DNA of 64,000 nucleotides from Paracoccaceae bacterium (GTDB lineage: Bacteria > Pseudomonadota > Alphaproteobacteria > Rhodobacterales > Rhodobacteraceae), in contig JAKITO010000006.1 of the NCBI GenBank assembly GCA_021648025.1, forward strand, positions 54,562-118,561, read 5' to 3'. How positions within the stretch are numbered: position 1 is the first letter of the stretch; each line of letters begins with the position of its first letter. The notes under the pieces were generated by a model that saw nothing but the letters and a program-made list of their open reading frames with translations, was not told the DNA's origin and did not search any database. Positions 8,789-17,978 of this stretch are shown here, in pieces. The position numbers and the translations under genes are program-made.

Positions 8789-8858
8789 GGCGGGATAGAT
8801 CCCGCCGCGCCGAGGGGTTTGAAAAGGGGGGAAGGCGGGGTGAACCCCGCCCTACGCC
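8782..8858. repeat. GTAGGG...CCCTAC palindromic repeat between convergent genes
   Basis: A perfect 13-bp outer inverted repeat (GGCGTAGGGCGGG 8782-8794 with CCCGCCCTACGCC 8846-8858) encloses two smaller hairpins, GGCGGG-ATAGAT-CCCGCC (8789-8806) and GGCGGGG-TGAA-CCCCGCC (8834-8851). It supplies the TAG stop of the ThDP gene and reaches to within two bases of the end of the convergent gene, so it may act as a two-way terminator. Related elements occur at 15138, 50612, 60083 and 61967. Confidence 0.8.
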
Positions 8859-8859
8859 G

Positions 8860-10626
8860 TTATTCCCAGCAGCTGACCAGAACCGTCATGCCGCCAGCCA
8901 TACTCACCAGATCGTTGGGTGACAACGCGCCGGTGGGCTGACTGGTGGCGGCATTGACGCCTGCACTGTCCAGCAAAGCGCGGATCGCGCCTGCGTCGGC
9001 GGCAAAGGCGACGTTGCCGGGCAATTGCCGGTCCCCGCCCGAGGCGGGCAGCAACATGCCAACCACACCGCCGCCGGCGTCAAATACCGGGCCGCCTGCG
9101 TCGCCCGGAAGGGTGGCCATGGCCAGGCGGGTCAATTCGGCCTCGCCACGCAGACCTTTGGTGTCTTCGAGTTTGCCAAAGGTCAGGGTTGGCGCCCCCA
9201 ACACGCCTTCGTAGGAATAGCCTGAAACCGCCACATCTGTTTGCAAACGTGGCTCGCCCGCGCGCAGTTGCGCCACGGAAATTGGCGCCAGTGCATCACT
9301 TGGGCGCAGGACCGCCACGCCAAGGTTGGTATCCGTGGCCAGGACTTTGGCCTGGTAAGAATGATCCAGCGTGATACGTGTGCAGCCCTGAACTGCTTCG
9401 GCGGTGGTCACCACAACGCCCGACCCGTCAATGTAAAAGCCCGAGCGCGACAGGCGCGGTTTGCGCACCGTCAGCCCCGACACCAGATCGACGCTTTGAA
9501 CCGCGTCGCCGCCGGCACCCGGGTCCAGAACCCCGTCAAGCCGGGCAAAACTGTTGCGCATCTCGCTCAACACCCGGGTGCGGCGGTCTTCGTCGCCGGC
9601 AGGCCAGATCAGGGTAAAGCCTTTGATTTCACCGTTGACCAGGCGTGCCTGGGTATAAGACACGATGCCTTTGCCGCGGCCTTCCAGGGTAAAGCTGTCT
9701 TCGGCCCGTTCGCGCGGGCCGTCCAGCGGCACGATTTCAAGCGTTTGCATGATGTCATACAGGCCAAACAACGTCGCCTGATCGCCCGGCTGGCTAATCA
9801 GAAATACCTGTGCGCCAAGGTCGGAACTGGCATCATAATGGGCAAATGGCGGTTCATAGCGGGAAAATTGCACCGCATCGGCGGGCATTTGCATTTTGAT
9901 CCCGGCCTTGGTGTCAGCCTTGAGGGCCATCCCGACCGAGATCAGCGGCGCGTTATACTGGTCCATCAGCATCTGGCGCTGGCGGGTGGTCAGAATGCCG
10001 GTTGCATCAATGCCATTGCTAACCTGCCAATCGCGCATTGACCCACGCGTACCCGGGCCAAACGCACCGTCAATGGCGGCAGAATAAAACCCGGCAGCAC
10101 GCAGGGCGATTTGCAGGTCTTTGCGTTGATCCGCACTCAGGGCGCGTTCGCTGCGCCGGGCCTCGGCTGGGGTTTCGTCAGGGATCGCGGCGATCACCGG
10201 TTCAGAAACCACAGCCGGTTCGCTGGTGACTTGCGCCACTTCGGCGGTTTCAACGGGTGCGGCAACCGCACCGCGCCCCAGAACATCGGCACCAACCGGC
10301 CAGAACTGTTGCCCCAGCGAGGCGGTGAAAGACAGAAAGGCGTCGGCTGGAATTTTCCTGTCAGCACGGTAGGCCCGCAGCACCTGTTCGGCGTCAGGCC
10401 TTGTATATGGTCCCAAAACCACCCCGTACCAGTTACCACCCAAGGCAAACCCGCTGACATCCGGCAGGTTGCCTGCATAAATCTGGGCCCGGGTCTGGGC
10501 CGTGCGAAGCGAAGGATGCGCTTCGACCTGTATCCAGACCACATCCTGCGCCGTGGCGCTGGTGGCTGAGAATACCGACCCCATGAGGGCAATAATTAAC
10601 AAAAACGATGCAAAATAACTTTTCAT
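8860..10626 (-). CDS. Exported SPOR / peptidoglycan-binding protein with a degenerate trypsin-like domain
   Basis: This 588-residue protein has a Sec signal peptide (start of mature protein near residue 28). A SPOR-like region follows at about 30-100 (NWYGVVLGPYTRPDAEQVL). A PG_binding_1 domain lies at about 165-230 (LQIALRAAGFYSAAIDGAFG). A trypsin-like fold makes up the last 200 residues. In the last domain the usual catalytic motifs are altered: VTTAEAVQGC where TAAHC is expected, NLGVAVL where the aspartate motif DLAVL is expected, and GDAGGP instead of GDSGGP. Histidine, aspartate and serine all appear replaced, so this is probably a non-catalytic cell-wall protein. ATG 10626 is preferred to a start 14 codons upstream because the signal peptide begins there. 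Confidence 0.75.
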   Translation of the reverse strand: MKSYFASFLLIIALMGSVFSATSATAQDVVWIQVEAHPSLRTAQTRAQIYAGNLPDVSGFALGGNWYGVVLGPYTRPDAEQVLRAYRADRKIPADAFLSFTASLGQQFWPVGADVLGRGAVAAPVETAEVAQVTSEPAVVSEPVIAAIPDETPAEARRSERALSADQRKDLQIALRAAGFYSAAIDGAFGPGTRGSMRDWQVSNGIDATGILTTRQRQMLMDQYNAPLISVGMALKADTKAGIKMQMPADAVQFSRYEPPFAHYDASSDLGAQVFLISQPGDQATLFGLYDIMQTLEIVPLDGPRERAEDSFTLEGRGKGIVSYTQARLVNGEIKGFTLIWPAGDEDRRTRVLSEMRNSFARLDGVLDPGAGGDAVQSVDLVSGLTVRKPRLSRSGFYIDGSGVVVTTAEAVQGCTRITLDHSYQAKVLATDTNLGVAVLRPSDALAPISVAQLRAGEPRLQTDVAVSGYSYEGVLGAPTLTFGKLEDTKGLRGEAELTRLAMATLPGDAGGPVFDAGGGVVGMLLPASGGDRQLPGNVAFAADAGAIRALLDSAGVNAATSQPTGALSPNDLVSMAGGMTVLVSCWE

Positions 10627-10826
10627 GATAGGTTCAGTGCCTTTTAAGCCAAAGTTGTGGGCGCACATAAATCAGGAAAACCCGGCAAATGCCATCCTTA
10701 TTAGGGCGTTGTTGGTTTCAGATTGTGATTTGTGTTCGATTAACATTCAGGCGCAGGCGGCTTCTAAATATAACAATAAGTTGTTCTTGGGTGAAGTCGG
10801 GCCTTCTGTCACTTTGCCTCAGAAAT

Positions 10827-10849
10827 GACATGTCAAATTTAACAGGTCA
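10827..10849 (+). promoter_or_regulatory. Twin half-site element A (GACATGTCA-N5-AACAGGTCA)
   Basis: Two direct half-sites of the form ACANGTCA, 14 bases apart, make up this 23-bp element. An almost identical element lies 101 bases downstream. Both are in the 340-base gap between the divergent gene starts at 10626 and 10967, which otherwise holds AT-rich promoter-like DNA and no gene that I recognise. Confidence 0.45.
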
Positions 10850-10927
10850 TCATGAACGGGGTGGGTGCCAACGGTCCCAGGTAACATCTGGCGGCCTTGA
10901 GATGCTCTTGTGTTGATCCCCTCTTTA

Positions 10928-10950
10928 GACATGTCATATATAACACGTCA
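10928..10950 (+). promoter_or_regulatory. Twin half-site element B (GACATGTCA-N5-AACACGTCA)
   Basis: This is the second copy of the 23-bp element and ends 16 bases before the start codon of the small hypothetical gene. A bound protein here would block or activate that gene directly. The factor is unknown. Confidence 0.45.
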
Positions 10951-10966
10951 AAAGAGAGGGTTGAAC

Positions 10967-11302
10967 ATGTATAGAGCCGACAAATTCAAATCAACATATG
11001 AAACTGAAAACGGAATATCCATTTGGAAGTTCCTGTTGGAAGACGTCAATATCACCCGTATGGAAACCGCAACCTACCTGTTTCGCCCGGCGATTGAGCC
11101 GTTATCGCCGTTTCTTCAGGCCAGGTTCGGACCTTCTATCCGCCGCAACAGGCTGAAACAGATGATGGGCCACATGGTGCGCCAGATCATGGAGCAACGC
11201 GGCTTTCATCTGCAACAAGGCAATGTAAAGATCACCAGACCCGGAAATATCTTTGCCAGCGCGTCGCGTTACGCACGGCTGGATGATCGCTTTGACGGAT
11301 GA
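10967..11302 (+). CDS. Hypothetical protein, 111 aa
   Basis: I do not recognise this protein. It is a small, soluble, basic protein without signal peptide or membrane segment. Aromatic and hydrophobic residues in the first half (SIWKFLLEDVNITRMETATY) suggest a folded domain, and the middle is rich in Arg and Met (SIRRNRLKQMMGHMVRQIME). An AGAGGG site 7 bases ahead supports ATG 10967. Codon use is ordinary but more A-rich in the first 30 codons than in its neighbours. Two copies of a 23-bp repeat lie in its upstream region, so it is probably regulated separately from glyQ. Confidence 0.6.
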   Translation: MYRADKFKSTYETENGISIWKFLLEDVNITRMETATYLFRPAIEPLSPFLQARFGPSIRRNRLKQMMGHMVRQIMEQRGFHLQQGNVKITRPGNIFASASRYARLDDRFDG

Positions 11303-11411
11303 ATGCGGACGCCGGTGACGTTTACCTGGGGGATGGACCTCGCCAAGAGGCAATTGACCTTGCCGGTCAAACCCCTATGCAAGGCGCAAGAAACTTGCCA
11401 CAGGCGAATCC

Positions 11412-12329
11412 ATGACCCAACCTCGTTCCTTTCAGGAGATCATCCTGGCGTTGCAATCCTACTGGGCGTCCCAGGGGTGCGCAATTTTGCAACCGTACGA
11501 CATGGAAGTCGGGGCCGGCACCTTTCACCCGGCCACCACCCTGCGGGCTTTGGGGCCCAACCCCTGGGCTGCGGCCTATGTCCAGCCGTGCCGCCGCCCG
11601 ACGGACGGGCGTTATGGCGACAGCCCCAACCGCTGGCAGCATTATTATCAGTTCCAGGTGATCATCAAACCCAGCCCACCGGATTTGCAGGACCTGTATC
11701 TGGGCAGCCTCAAGGCCATCGGCATCGACATGGGTGCGCATGATATCCGCTTTGTCGAGGACGATTGGGAAAGCCCGACCCTGGGCGCCGCCGGTCTGGG
11801 ATGGGAGGTATGGTGCGACGGCATGGAAGTGTCGCAATTCACCTACTTTCAACAGGTTGGCGGCCATGATTGCAACCCCGTCTCGGGTGAGCTGACCTAT
11901 GGGCTTGAGCGGCTGGCGATGTATGTGCTGGGCTATAGCGACGGCAACAAGATGCCGTTCAACAACCCGGATGCGGCCGTTCCGCTGACTTACGGCGATG
12001 TGTTCCACGAGGCCGAAGCGCAATATGCCCGTTGGAATTTTGACGTGGCCGGCACCGACACCCTGGAGCAACATTTCATCGACGCCGAACAGGAATGCGC
12101 GCGCATTCTGGAGCAACCGGCCGATGACCCCAAAACCGGGCGGCGCATTGTCATGGCACAGCCTGCCTATGACCAATGTATCAAGGCCAGCCATATCTTC
12201 AACCTGCTGGACGCACGCGGCGTGATCTCGGTGACGGAACGTCAGGCCTATATTGGCCGGGTACGGGCATTGGCCAAACGATGCGCCGATGCCTGGTTGC
12301 AAACCAAAGCCGGAGGGTTCGCGCCATGA
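11412..12329 (+). CDS. glyQ: Glycyl-tRNA synthetase alpha subunit
   Basis: This is the catalytic alpha subunit of the bacterial (alpha-beta)2 glycyl-tRNA synthetase, which charges tRNA-Gly. The 305-residue length is typical. Family stretches are [19 protein letters not shown] at the N-terminus, [38 protein letters not shown] and [20 protein letters not shown]. It overlaps the following small gene by ATGA and is followed by glyS, as in other Rhodobacterales. Confidence 0.97.
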   Translation: MTQPRSFQEIILALQSYWASQGCAILQPYDMEVGAGTFHPATTLRALGPNPWAAAYVQPCRRPTDGRYGDSPNRWQHYYQFQVIIKPSPPDLQDLYLGSLKAIGIDMGAHDIRFVEDDWESPTLGAAGLGWEVWCDGMEVSQFTYFQQVGGHDCNPVSGELTYGLERLAMYVLGYSDGNKMPFNNPDAAVPLTYGDVFHEAEAQYARWNFDVAGTDTLEQHFIDAEQECARILEQPADDPKTGRRIVMAQPAYDQCIKASHIFNLLDARGVISVTERQAYIGRVRALAKRCADAWLQTKAGGFAP

Positions 12330-12877
12330 AAAGGAATGTAACCGGTAAACTTGTGGTCGGTGTGATCGTGTTGCTGGGTCTGGTGGCCGGGGCTTCGATC
12401 TATTACCTTCAGGTCTATCACTTTTATCGCGATATCCCTGCGACCGGGCCGCAGGATGTGACGTTGATCACCCTGGCGGACGCCACGTCGCAACCGATCG
12501 AACACTCGGGCTTTACAGCGATTGACGCCGACAGTTCACCGATCCGTTTCCGCGCATGTTTCACCACGTCCCTGACCCCCGGTCAGGCAGGCGCGCTGTA
12601 TGTTCCGGCCCCGGGCATTGAACCGCGCAACGCACCGGGCTGGTTCGATTGTTTTGACGCCAAAGGGATTGCTGCGGCAATTAGTGATGGCTCCATGACC
12701 ACCTTCCTCAGTGCCAAGAATTATGCTTTTGGTGTCGACCGTATCGTGGCCATAGGCGCGGATGGTCGCGGGTTTATCTGGCCGACGCTGAACGAATGCG
12801 GCGCCAAAGCCTATGACGGCTCGCTGGTAGGCGAAGAATGTCCGCCCCGCCCACCCCGTCCGGGCGCCTCGCAATAA
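12326..12877 (+). CDS. DUF6446-type membrane-anchored protein between glyQ and glyS
   Basis: This 183-residue protein has one N-terminal membrane anchor ([21 protein letters not shown]) and a periplasmic domain. The domain contains [26 protein letters not shown] and [19 protein letters not shown], and the four conserved-looking cysteines could form disulfides. It starts by ATGA overlap with glyQ, so it is translationally coupled. Proteins of this type sit between glyQ and glyS in other Rhodobacterales (my recollection of the DUF6446 family). The function is unknown. Confidence 0.7.
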   Translation: MKRNVTGKLVVGVIVLLGLVAGASIYYLQVYHFYRDIPATGPQDVTLITLADATSQPIEHSGFTAIDADSSPIRFRACFTTSLTPGQAGALYVPAPGIEPRNAPGWFDCFDAKGIAAAISDGSMTTFLSAKNYAFGVDRIVAIGADGRGFIWPTLNECGAKAYDGSLVGEECPPRPPRPGASQ

Positions 12878-12897
12878 CCCCTTTTGAAAGTCCCGCC

Positions 12898-15141
12898 ATG
12901 CCAGACCTTCTGATTGAACTGTTCAGCGAAGAAATCCCCGCACGCATGCAGGCGCGCGCTGCGGATGACCTGAAAAAGCGGGTGACTGACGGGCTGGTCG
13001 AGGCCGGGCTGACCTATGGGGCGGCGCATGGCGCATCCACGCCCCGCCGCCTGACACTGGCGGTCGAGGGCCTGCTGGCCGCGTCACCTGATGTGCGCGA
13101 AGAACGCAAAGGTCCCAAGGTGGGCGCGCCGGACAAGGCCGTTGAGGGGTTCTTGCGCGGGGCCGGGGTTGCGCGGGATCAGCTTGAGCAACGCGACACG
13201 CCCAAAGGTGCGGTGTACTTTGCCACCATCGAAAAACCGGGACGCGCGGCGGCGGATATTGTTGCCGAGGTGCTGGAGGGCGTTGTGCGCAATTTCCCCT
13301 GGCCCAAGTCGATGCGCTGGGGCAGTGGCAGTTTGCGCTGGGTGCGGCCATTGCAGTCGATCCTCTGCATTCTCAGTGATGAGGCCGGGGCCAGTGTGGT
13401 GCCATTGGAGATTGATGGGATTGTTGCGGGTGACAAGACCCAAGGTCATCGGTTCATGGCCCCTACGGCCTTTTCTGTTGTGTCCTTTGAGGATTATGAG
13501 GCGAAGTTGAAGCAGGCATTCGTGATCCTGTCACCCAGCGAACGGGCAGATCACATCCACGCCGAAGCGGTTAATCTGGCCTTTGCCGCCGGTCTGGAAC
13601 TGGTCGAGGACAAGGGGTTGCTGGCCGAGGTGGCCGGGTTGGTGGAATGGCCGGTGGTGTTGATGGGACGGATTGGCGAGGATTTTCTGAGCCTGCCGCC
13701 AGAGGTCTTGCAAACCTCGATGCGCGAACATCAAAAGTTCTTTTCGTTGCGCGACAAAGCGGGCAAGATCACCCGGTTCATCACGGTGGCAAATATTGAA
13801 ACGCCCGATCAGGGCGCGTTGGTTCTTGCGGGTTATGAAAGCGTGTTGTCGGCGCGTCTGGCGGATGCGCGGTTCTTTTGGGACAATGATATGCGGGTGG
13901 CCACGTCTGACATGAAGGTCTGGACCCAAGCGCTTGAAAACGTGACGTTTCATGGCAAGTTGGGGTCGCAGGGCGACCGTATCCGGCGCATTGCGGCGCT
14001 GGCCCGGGAACTGGCCCCGGTGTGTGGTGCTGATGCGGATCACGCCGAGACGGCGGCGTTGCTGGCCAAGGCTGATCTCAGCTCACAAATGGTCTATGAA
14101 TTTCCGGAACTTCAAGGGGTTATGGGGCGGTATTATATCGAAGCCTCGGGGCAGGATACGGAAATTTCGGCGGTGTCAGAGGCGCATTATTCGCCGCTTG
14201 GGCCATCGGATGATGTGCCGGTCGCGCCTTTGTCGGTGGCCGTGGCGTTGGCCGACAAGCTCGACACGCTGACCGGGTTCTGGGCGATTGATGAAAAGCC
14301 GACGGGGTCCAAGGACCCGTTTGCCTTGCGACGCGCGGCGCTGGGGGTGATCCGATTGGTACTGGAGAATAATCTGCGCCTGCCGCTTGACCATTTTGTT
14401 GACCGCCAATTGCTACGTCACAAAATCCACCTGAACGGTGATGCAGACGAGCAAGACCTGGCCGCCTTGCGCGATATTCTGGACGAAATCGCCGAACACG
14501 GGGTGTTTGGCGCGGCGTTCCGCACGGTAATGGACAAGATGCATGAAAGTAAGCAACCTGAACCGGGCGAGGGGTCGCTGTTGCGAACTATCGGCGATCT
14601 GGTGCCGGACCTTTCGACCAACCTGCTGGCGTTTTTCCATGACCGGCTCAAGGGGTTTTTGCGTGATCAGGGTATTCGTCACGACATAATTGATGCCTGC
14701 ATCGCCATGCCCGGCAATGATGACCTGAACCTGTTGGTGAAACGCGCCCGTGCTTTGGCGGGCGCGCTGGAAACTGATGACGGGGCCAATCTGGTGCAAG
14801 GCTTCAAGCGGGCCAATAATATTCTGACACAGGCCGAGGAGAAAGACGGGGTTGAATACTCTTACGGGGCGGACCTGAAATTTGCCGAGACCGACAGTGA
14901 AAAGGCGTTGTTTGCGGCGTTAGAGGCCGGAGAGCCGAAGATTGAAGCGGCGTTGAAGGCTGAGGATTTCACCACGGCGGTCAGTGAAATGGCGGCGTTG
15001 CGCCCCAGTATTGATGCGTTTTTTGAGGATGTTAAGGTCAATGCCGACAGCGAAGTGCTGCGGCGGAACCGGCTGAACCTGCTGTCTCAGGTGCGCAAGG
15101 TTTGTGGGCAGGTTGCGGATCTGACGTTGATTGAAGGGTAG
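12898..15141 (+). CDS. glyS: Glycyl-tRNA synthetase beta subunit
   Basis: This is the beta subunit of glycyl-tRNA synthetase, needed for tRNA binding. At 747 residues it has the usual length. It begins MPDLLIELFSEEIPARM, which is characteristic, and also contains FPWPKSMRWG, LQTSMREHQKFF and KADLSSQMVYEFPELQGVMG; the last is the HD-like region. The C-terminal part carries the anticodon-binding domain. ATG 12898 is selected by this homology. The stop codon falls at the left end of a palindromic repeat. Confidence 0.97.
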   Translation: MPDLLIELFSEEIPARMQARAADDLKKRVTDGLVEAGLTYGAAHGASTPRRLTLAVEGLLAASPDVREERKGPKVGAPDKAVEGFLRGAGVARDQLEQRDTPKGAVYFATIEKPGRAAADIVAEVLEGVVRNFPWPKSMRWGSGSLRWVRPLQSILCILSDEAGASVVPLEIDGIVAGDKTQGHRFMAPTAFSVVSFEDYEAKLKQAFVILSPSERADHIHAEAVNLAFAAGLELVEDKGLLAEVAGLVEWPVVLMGRIGEDFLSLPPEVLQTSMREHQKFFSLRDKAGKITRFITVANIETPDQGALVLAGYESVLSARLADARFFWDNDMRVATSDMKVWTQALENVTFHGKLGSQGDRIRRIAALARELAPVCGADADHAETAALLAKADLSSQMVYEFPELQGVMGRYYIEASGQDTEISAVSEAHYSPLGPSDDVPVAPLSVAVALADKLDTLTGFWAIDEKPTGSKDPFALRRAALGVIRLVLENNLRLPLDHFVDRQLLRHKIHLNGDADEQDLAALRDILDEIAEHGVFGAAFRTVMDKMHESKQPEPGEGSLLRTIGDLVPDLSTNLLAFFHDRLKGFLRDQGIRHDIIDACIAMPGNDDLNLLVKRARALAGALETDDGANLVQGFKRANNILTQAEEKDGVEYSYGADLKFAETDSEKALFAALEAGEPKIEAALKAEDFTTAVSEMAALRPSIDAFFEDVKVNADSEVLRRNRLNLLSQVRKVCGQVADLTLIEG

Positions 15142-15186
15142 AGGGCTCCTTTAGGGAGCGGTGCGTGCAAGCACGGCACCCTACGG
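15138..15186. repeat. GTAGAG...CCCTACG palindromic repeat at the glyS stop
   Basis: The element contains the hairpin GCTCC/GGAGC (15145-15149, 15155-15159). It then has GGTGCGTGCAAGCAC followed by GGCACCCTACG, in which GGTGC pairs with GCACC. The second half is nearly identical to the one after valS at 62003-62027. It includes the glyS stop codon and lies between glyS and the PPDK-like gene. Confidence 0.65.
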
Positions 15187-15248
15187 GGGGCTTGCGCGAT
15201 TGTGTAACCGGCCTATGCTGCGGTTGCAGAAACGCGAAGGATGCCGCA

Positions 15249-17783
15249 GTGCAGAATAATCCGCTTGTCACCCTGATTGCCGCCGATGCACCGGTGGCGG
15301 CTGAAACCCATGGCGGGCGGGCCAAGTGTTTGCAACGTCTGGTGCGGCTTGATCTGCCGGTGCCCCGCACTGTGGCTCTGTCGTTTGAGGCGGTGCAGGC
15401 GCTGGCCAAGGGCGACATGCCGGACCTTGAGGCGATTGTCAGTCAGTTCGCTCGGGGGACGTTGTTATGCGTGCGCCCAAGTTCCGAGGACCCCGATTGG
15501 GGCGGACCGGGCGCGGTTCTGAACATCGGTATGAACGATGCGCGTCACAAGGAACTAAGCACCAACATGGGGGACGAGGCCGCCAGCGCATTGTACCTGC
15601 GGTTTGTGCAATCTTACGCGACCCATGTGGCGCGACTTGACCCGGATGAGTTTGATCTGGAAGGCGAGGATAACGATCTGCCCCGCACCCTACAGGCCTA
15701 TGAGGAAGAGGCGGATGAACCGTTTCCGCAGGACCCGGCCCAGCAATTGGCCGGGGTTCTGCTGTCAATGGCGCGGGCCTGGCAGGGGACAACCGCCCGG
15801 CTGCTACGCCAAGCCAAAGGCGCGCCTGCTGATGCCGGGCTTGGCCTTGTGGTGCAGGAAATGATCCTGGGGCTGGGGCAGGGCGAATGTGGTTCCGGTG
15901 TTTTGCAACTGGTCAACCGATCATCTGGCAAGCCGCAGGTCACCGGGCGCTATCTGAGCCAGTCTCAGGGGCGCGATGCTTTGGGGGCCGGGGCAAAAGC
16001 GCTGTATCTTGAGAGTGACGTGCGCGGTAAGGCGCTGGAGGATGTGGCCCCCGAAGCGTTTGCCGCCCTAAAGGTTCACGCCGCATTGATGCGCGAGAAG
16101 CTGCGCGAAGAGATGCAGGTCGAATTTGTGATCGAGGCCGGTCAGGTGCATCTGCTTGACGGGGTGCGGGTGGCGCGGTCATCCCGTGCGGCTGTGCGCA
16201 TTGCCGTGCGTCTGGCCCAAGATGGCATCATCACCCCGCAAGAGGCGGTGATGCGGATTGATCCCCATTCGCTGAACGAATTGCTGCACCGTCAGATTGA
16301 CCCCAAGGCGGCGCGCGATGTGTTGGCCACTGGCATTGGCGCCAGCCCCGGGGCCGCCACGGGGCAGATCGTTTTTACCGCCGCCGAGGCCCAGGCCAGT
16401 GCAGCGCGGCGCGAGCCGTGCATATTGGTGCGCCGTGAAACCTCGCCCGAGGATATTCGCGGCATGCACGCGGCGGTGGCGGTACTGACCGAACGCGGCG
16501 GGATGACCAGCCATGCGGCGGTGATTGGGCGCGGCATGGGGCTGCCGTGTATTGTCGGCGCGTCTTCGATGCGGTTTCAGACCCGGGACCGCCTGTTGAC
16601 GGCCCCGGATGGCAGGGTCTTGAAAACCGGTGATATCATTACCGTTGACGGCACATCCGGTCAGGTTCTGGCTGGTCAGCCCAAGATGATCGAGGCCGCG
16701 TTGGATGACGCGTTCCAGACCCTGATGGGCTGGGCCGATGCGGCGCGTGACATTGATATCCGCGCCAATGCCGACACCCCGGCCGACGCGCAATTGGCGC
16801 GCAATTTCAATGCCCAGGGCATTGGCCTGTGCCGTACGGAACACATGTTCTTTGAACCCGCCCGGCTGGTGGTGATGCGCGAGATGATCTTTGCCGAAAC
16901 ATCACAAGGCCGCGCCGCCGTGCTGGAGCGTCTGTTGCCGATGCAACGCGATGATTTCGTCCAGCTTTTCAGCATCATGCAGGGCAAGCCGGTGTGCATC
17001 CGCCTGTTTGACCCGCCCTTGCACGAATTCCTGCCCGCCACCCGCACCGGCCAGCGTCAACTGGCCGAGGCGCTGAACCTGCCCGTAAGCGATGTGACCC
17101 GCCGGGTCGAGGCAATGAGCGAATATAACCCGATGCTGGGCCTGCGCGGTGTCCGCCTTGGCGTCACCGTGCCCGAAATTTACGACATGCAGGCCCGTGC
17201 CATTTTTGAGGCGGCGTTGTTGGCAAGCACGCCGGAACATCCGGTGGTGCCGGAAATCATGATCCCGCTGGTCAGCGCCAAGCGCGAGGTCGAACTGGTC
17301 AAAACCCGAATTGATGCGGTCGCGGCCTCGGTCAAATCCGAGCAAGGCAAGGACTTTGAATTTCGCCTTGGTGTCATGGTCGAAACCCCGCGCGCCGCGC
17401 TACGGGCGCATGAAATTGCGCCCTATTGCGAATTCCTTAGTTTTGGCACCAATGACCTGACGCAGATGACCTATGGTCTGTCGCGCGACGATGCCGGGCG
17501 GTTCATGTCCGATTACGTACGACAAGGCGTTTTCCCGGAAGACCCGTTTCATGTGCTGGATGTTGAAGGCGTAGGTGAGTTGCTGAAATTGGGGGCCGAA
17601 AGGGGCCGCGCCGGACACGAGGGAATCACCCTGTCAATTTGCGGTGAACATGGCGGCAATCCAGAGTCGATTGCCTTTTGCCGCGATGCCGGATTTGACT
17701 ATGTTTCCTGCTCACCCTTCCGGGTGCCAGTGGCGCGTCTGGCGGCGGCACAATTGGCTATATCACACAACATCAGCGGCTAA
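15249..17783 (+). CDS. ppdK: Pyruvate, phosphate dikinase-like protein
   Basis: PPDK interconverts pyruvate, ATP and Pi with PEP, AMP and PPi. This 844-residue homologue has the central phosphohistidine domain with the catalytic His in GGMTSHAAVIGRGMGLPC. It also has the C-terminal PEP/pyruvate TIM barrel (GLCRTEHMFF, EIMIPLVS, FGTNDLTQMTYGLSRDD and CGEHGGNP). The N-terminal ATP-grasp half is divergent: GGRA replaces GGKG, and the usual VRSGA...SMPGMMDT region reads VRPSSEDPDWGGPGAVLNIG. It could be a true PPDK or a diverged relative with altered nucleotide handling. GTG 15249 is the likely start, with GAAGGA 9 bases upstream. It follows glyS as in related genomes. Confidence 0.75.
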   Translation: MQNNPLVTLIAADAPVAAETHGGRAKCLQRLVRLDLPVPRTVALSFEAVQALAKGDMPDLEAIVSQFARGTLLCVRPSSEDPDWGGPGAVLNIGMNDARHKELSTNMGDEAASALYLRFVQSYATHVARLDPDEFDLEGEDNDLPRTLQAYEEEADEPFPQDPAQQLAGVLLSMARAWQGTTARLLRQAKGAPADAGLGLVVQEMILGLGQGECGSGVLQLVNRSSGKPQVTGRYLSQSQGRDALGAGAKALYLESDVRGKALEDVAPEAFAALKVHAALMREKLREEMQVEFVIEAGQVHLLDGVRVARSSRAAVRIAVRLAQDGIITPQEAVMRIDPHSLNELLHRQIDPKAARDVLATGIGASPGAATGQIVFTAAEAQASAARREPCILVRRETSPEDIRGMHAAVAVLTERGGMTSHAAVIGRGMGLPCIVGASSMRFQTRDRLLTAPDGRVLKTGDIITVDGTSGQVLAGQPKMIEAALDDAFQTLMGWADAARDIDIRANADTPADAQLARNFNAQGIGLCRTEHMFFEPARLVVMREMIFAETSQGRAAVLERLLPMQRDDFVQLFSIMQGKPVCIRLFDPPLHEFLPATRTGQRQLAEALNLPVSDVTRRVEAMSEYNPMLGLRGVRLGVTVPEIYDMQARAIFEAALLASTPEHPVVPEIMIPLVSAKREVELVKTRIDAVAASVKSEQGKDFEFRLGVMVETPRAALRAHEIAPYCEFLSFGTNDLTQMTYGLSRDDAGRFMSDYVRQGVFPEDPFHVLDVEGVGELLKLGAERGRAGHEGITLSICGEHGGNPESIAFCRDAGFDYVSCSPFRVPVARLAAAQLAISHNISG

Positions 17784-17978
17784 TTTTGTTGCACTATCAA
17801 TATATTGTGGTCCGAACCTCGTGTTGTTAACCAGGAATGCCTGCCAAGAGGTTGATTTTGTTTCACTATATTACCACCATTTTGCCTAAAACTGGACCTT
17901 TTCGAATTATTACGTTATTTGCGGTTTTCAGGCTTGTCTTTTCAGGCACCGGCGTGCTGTGCGCGGGATGGGGGAAAT

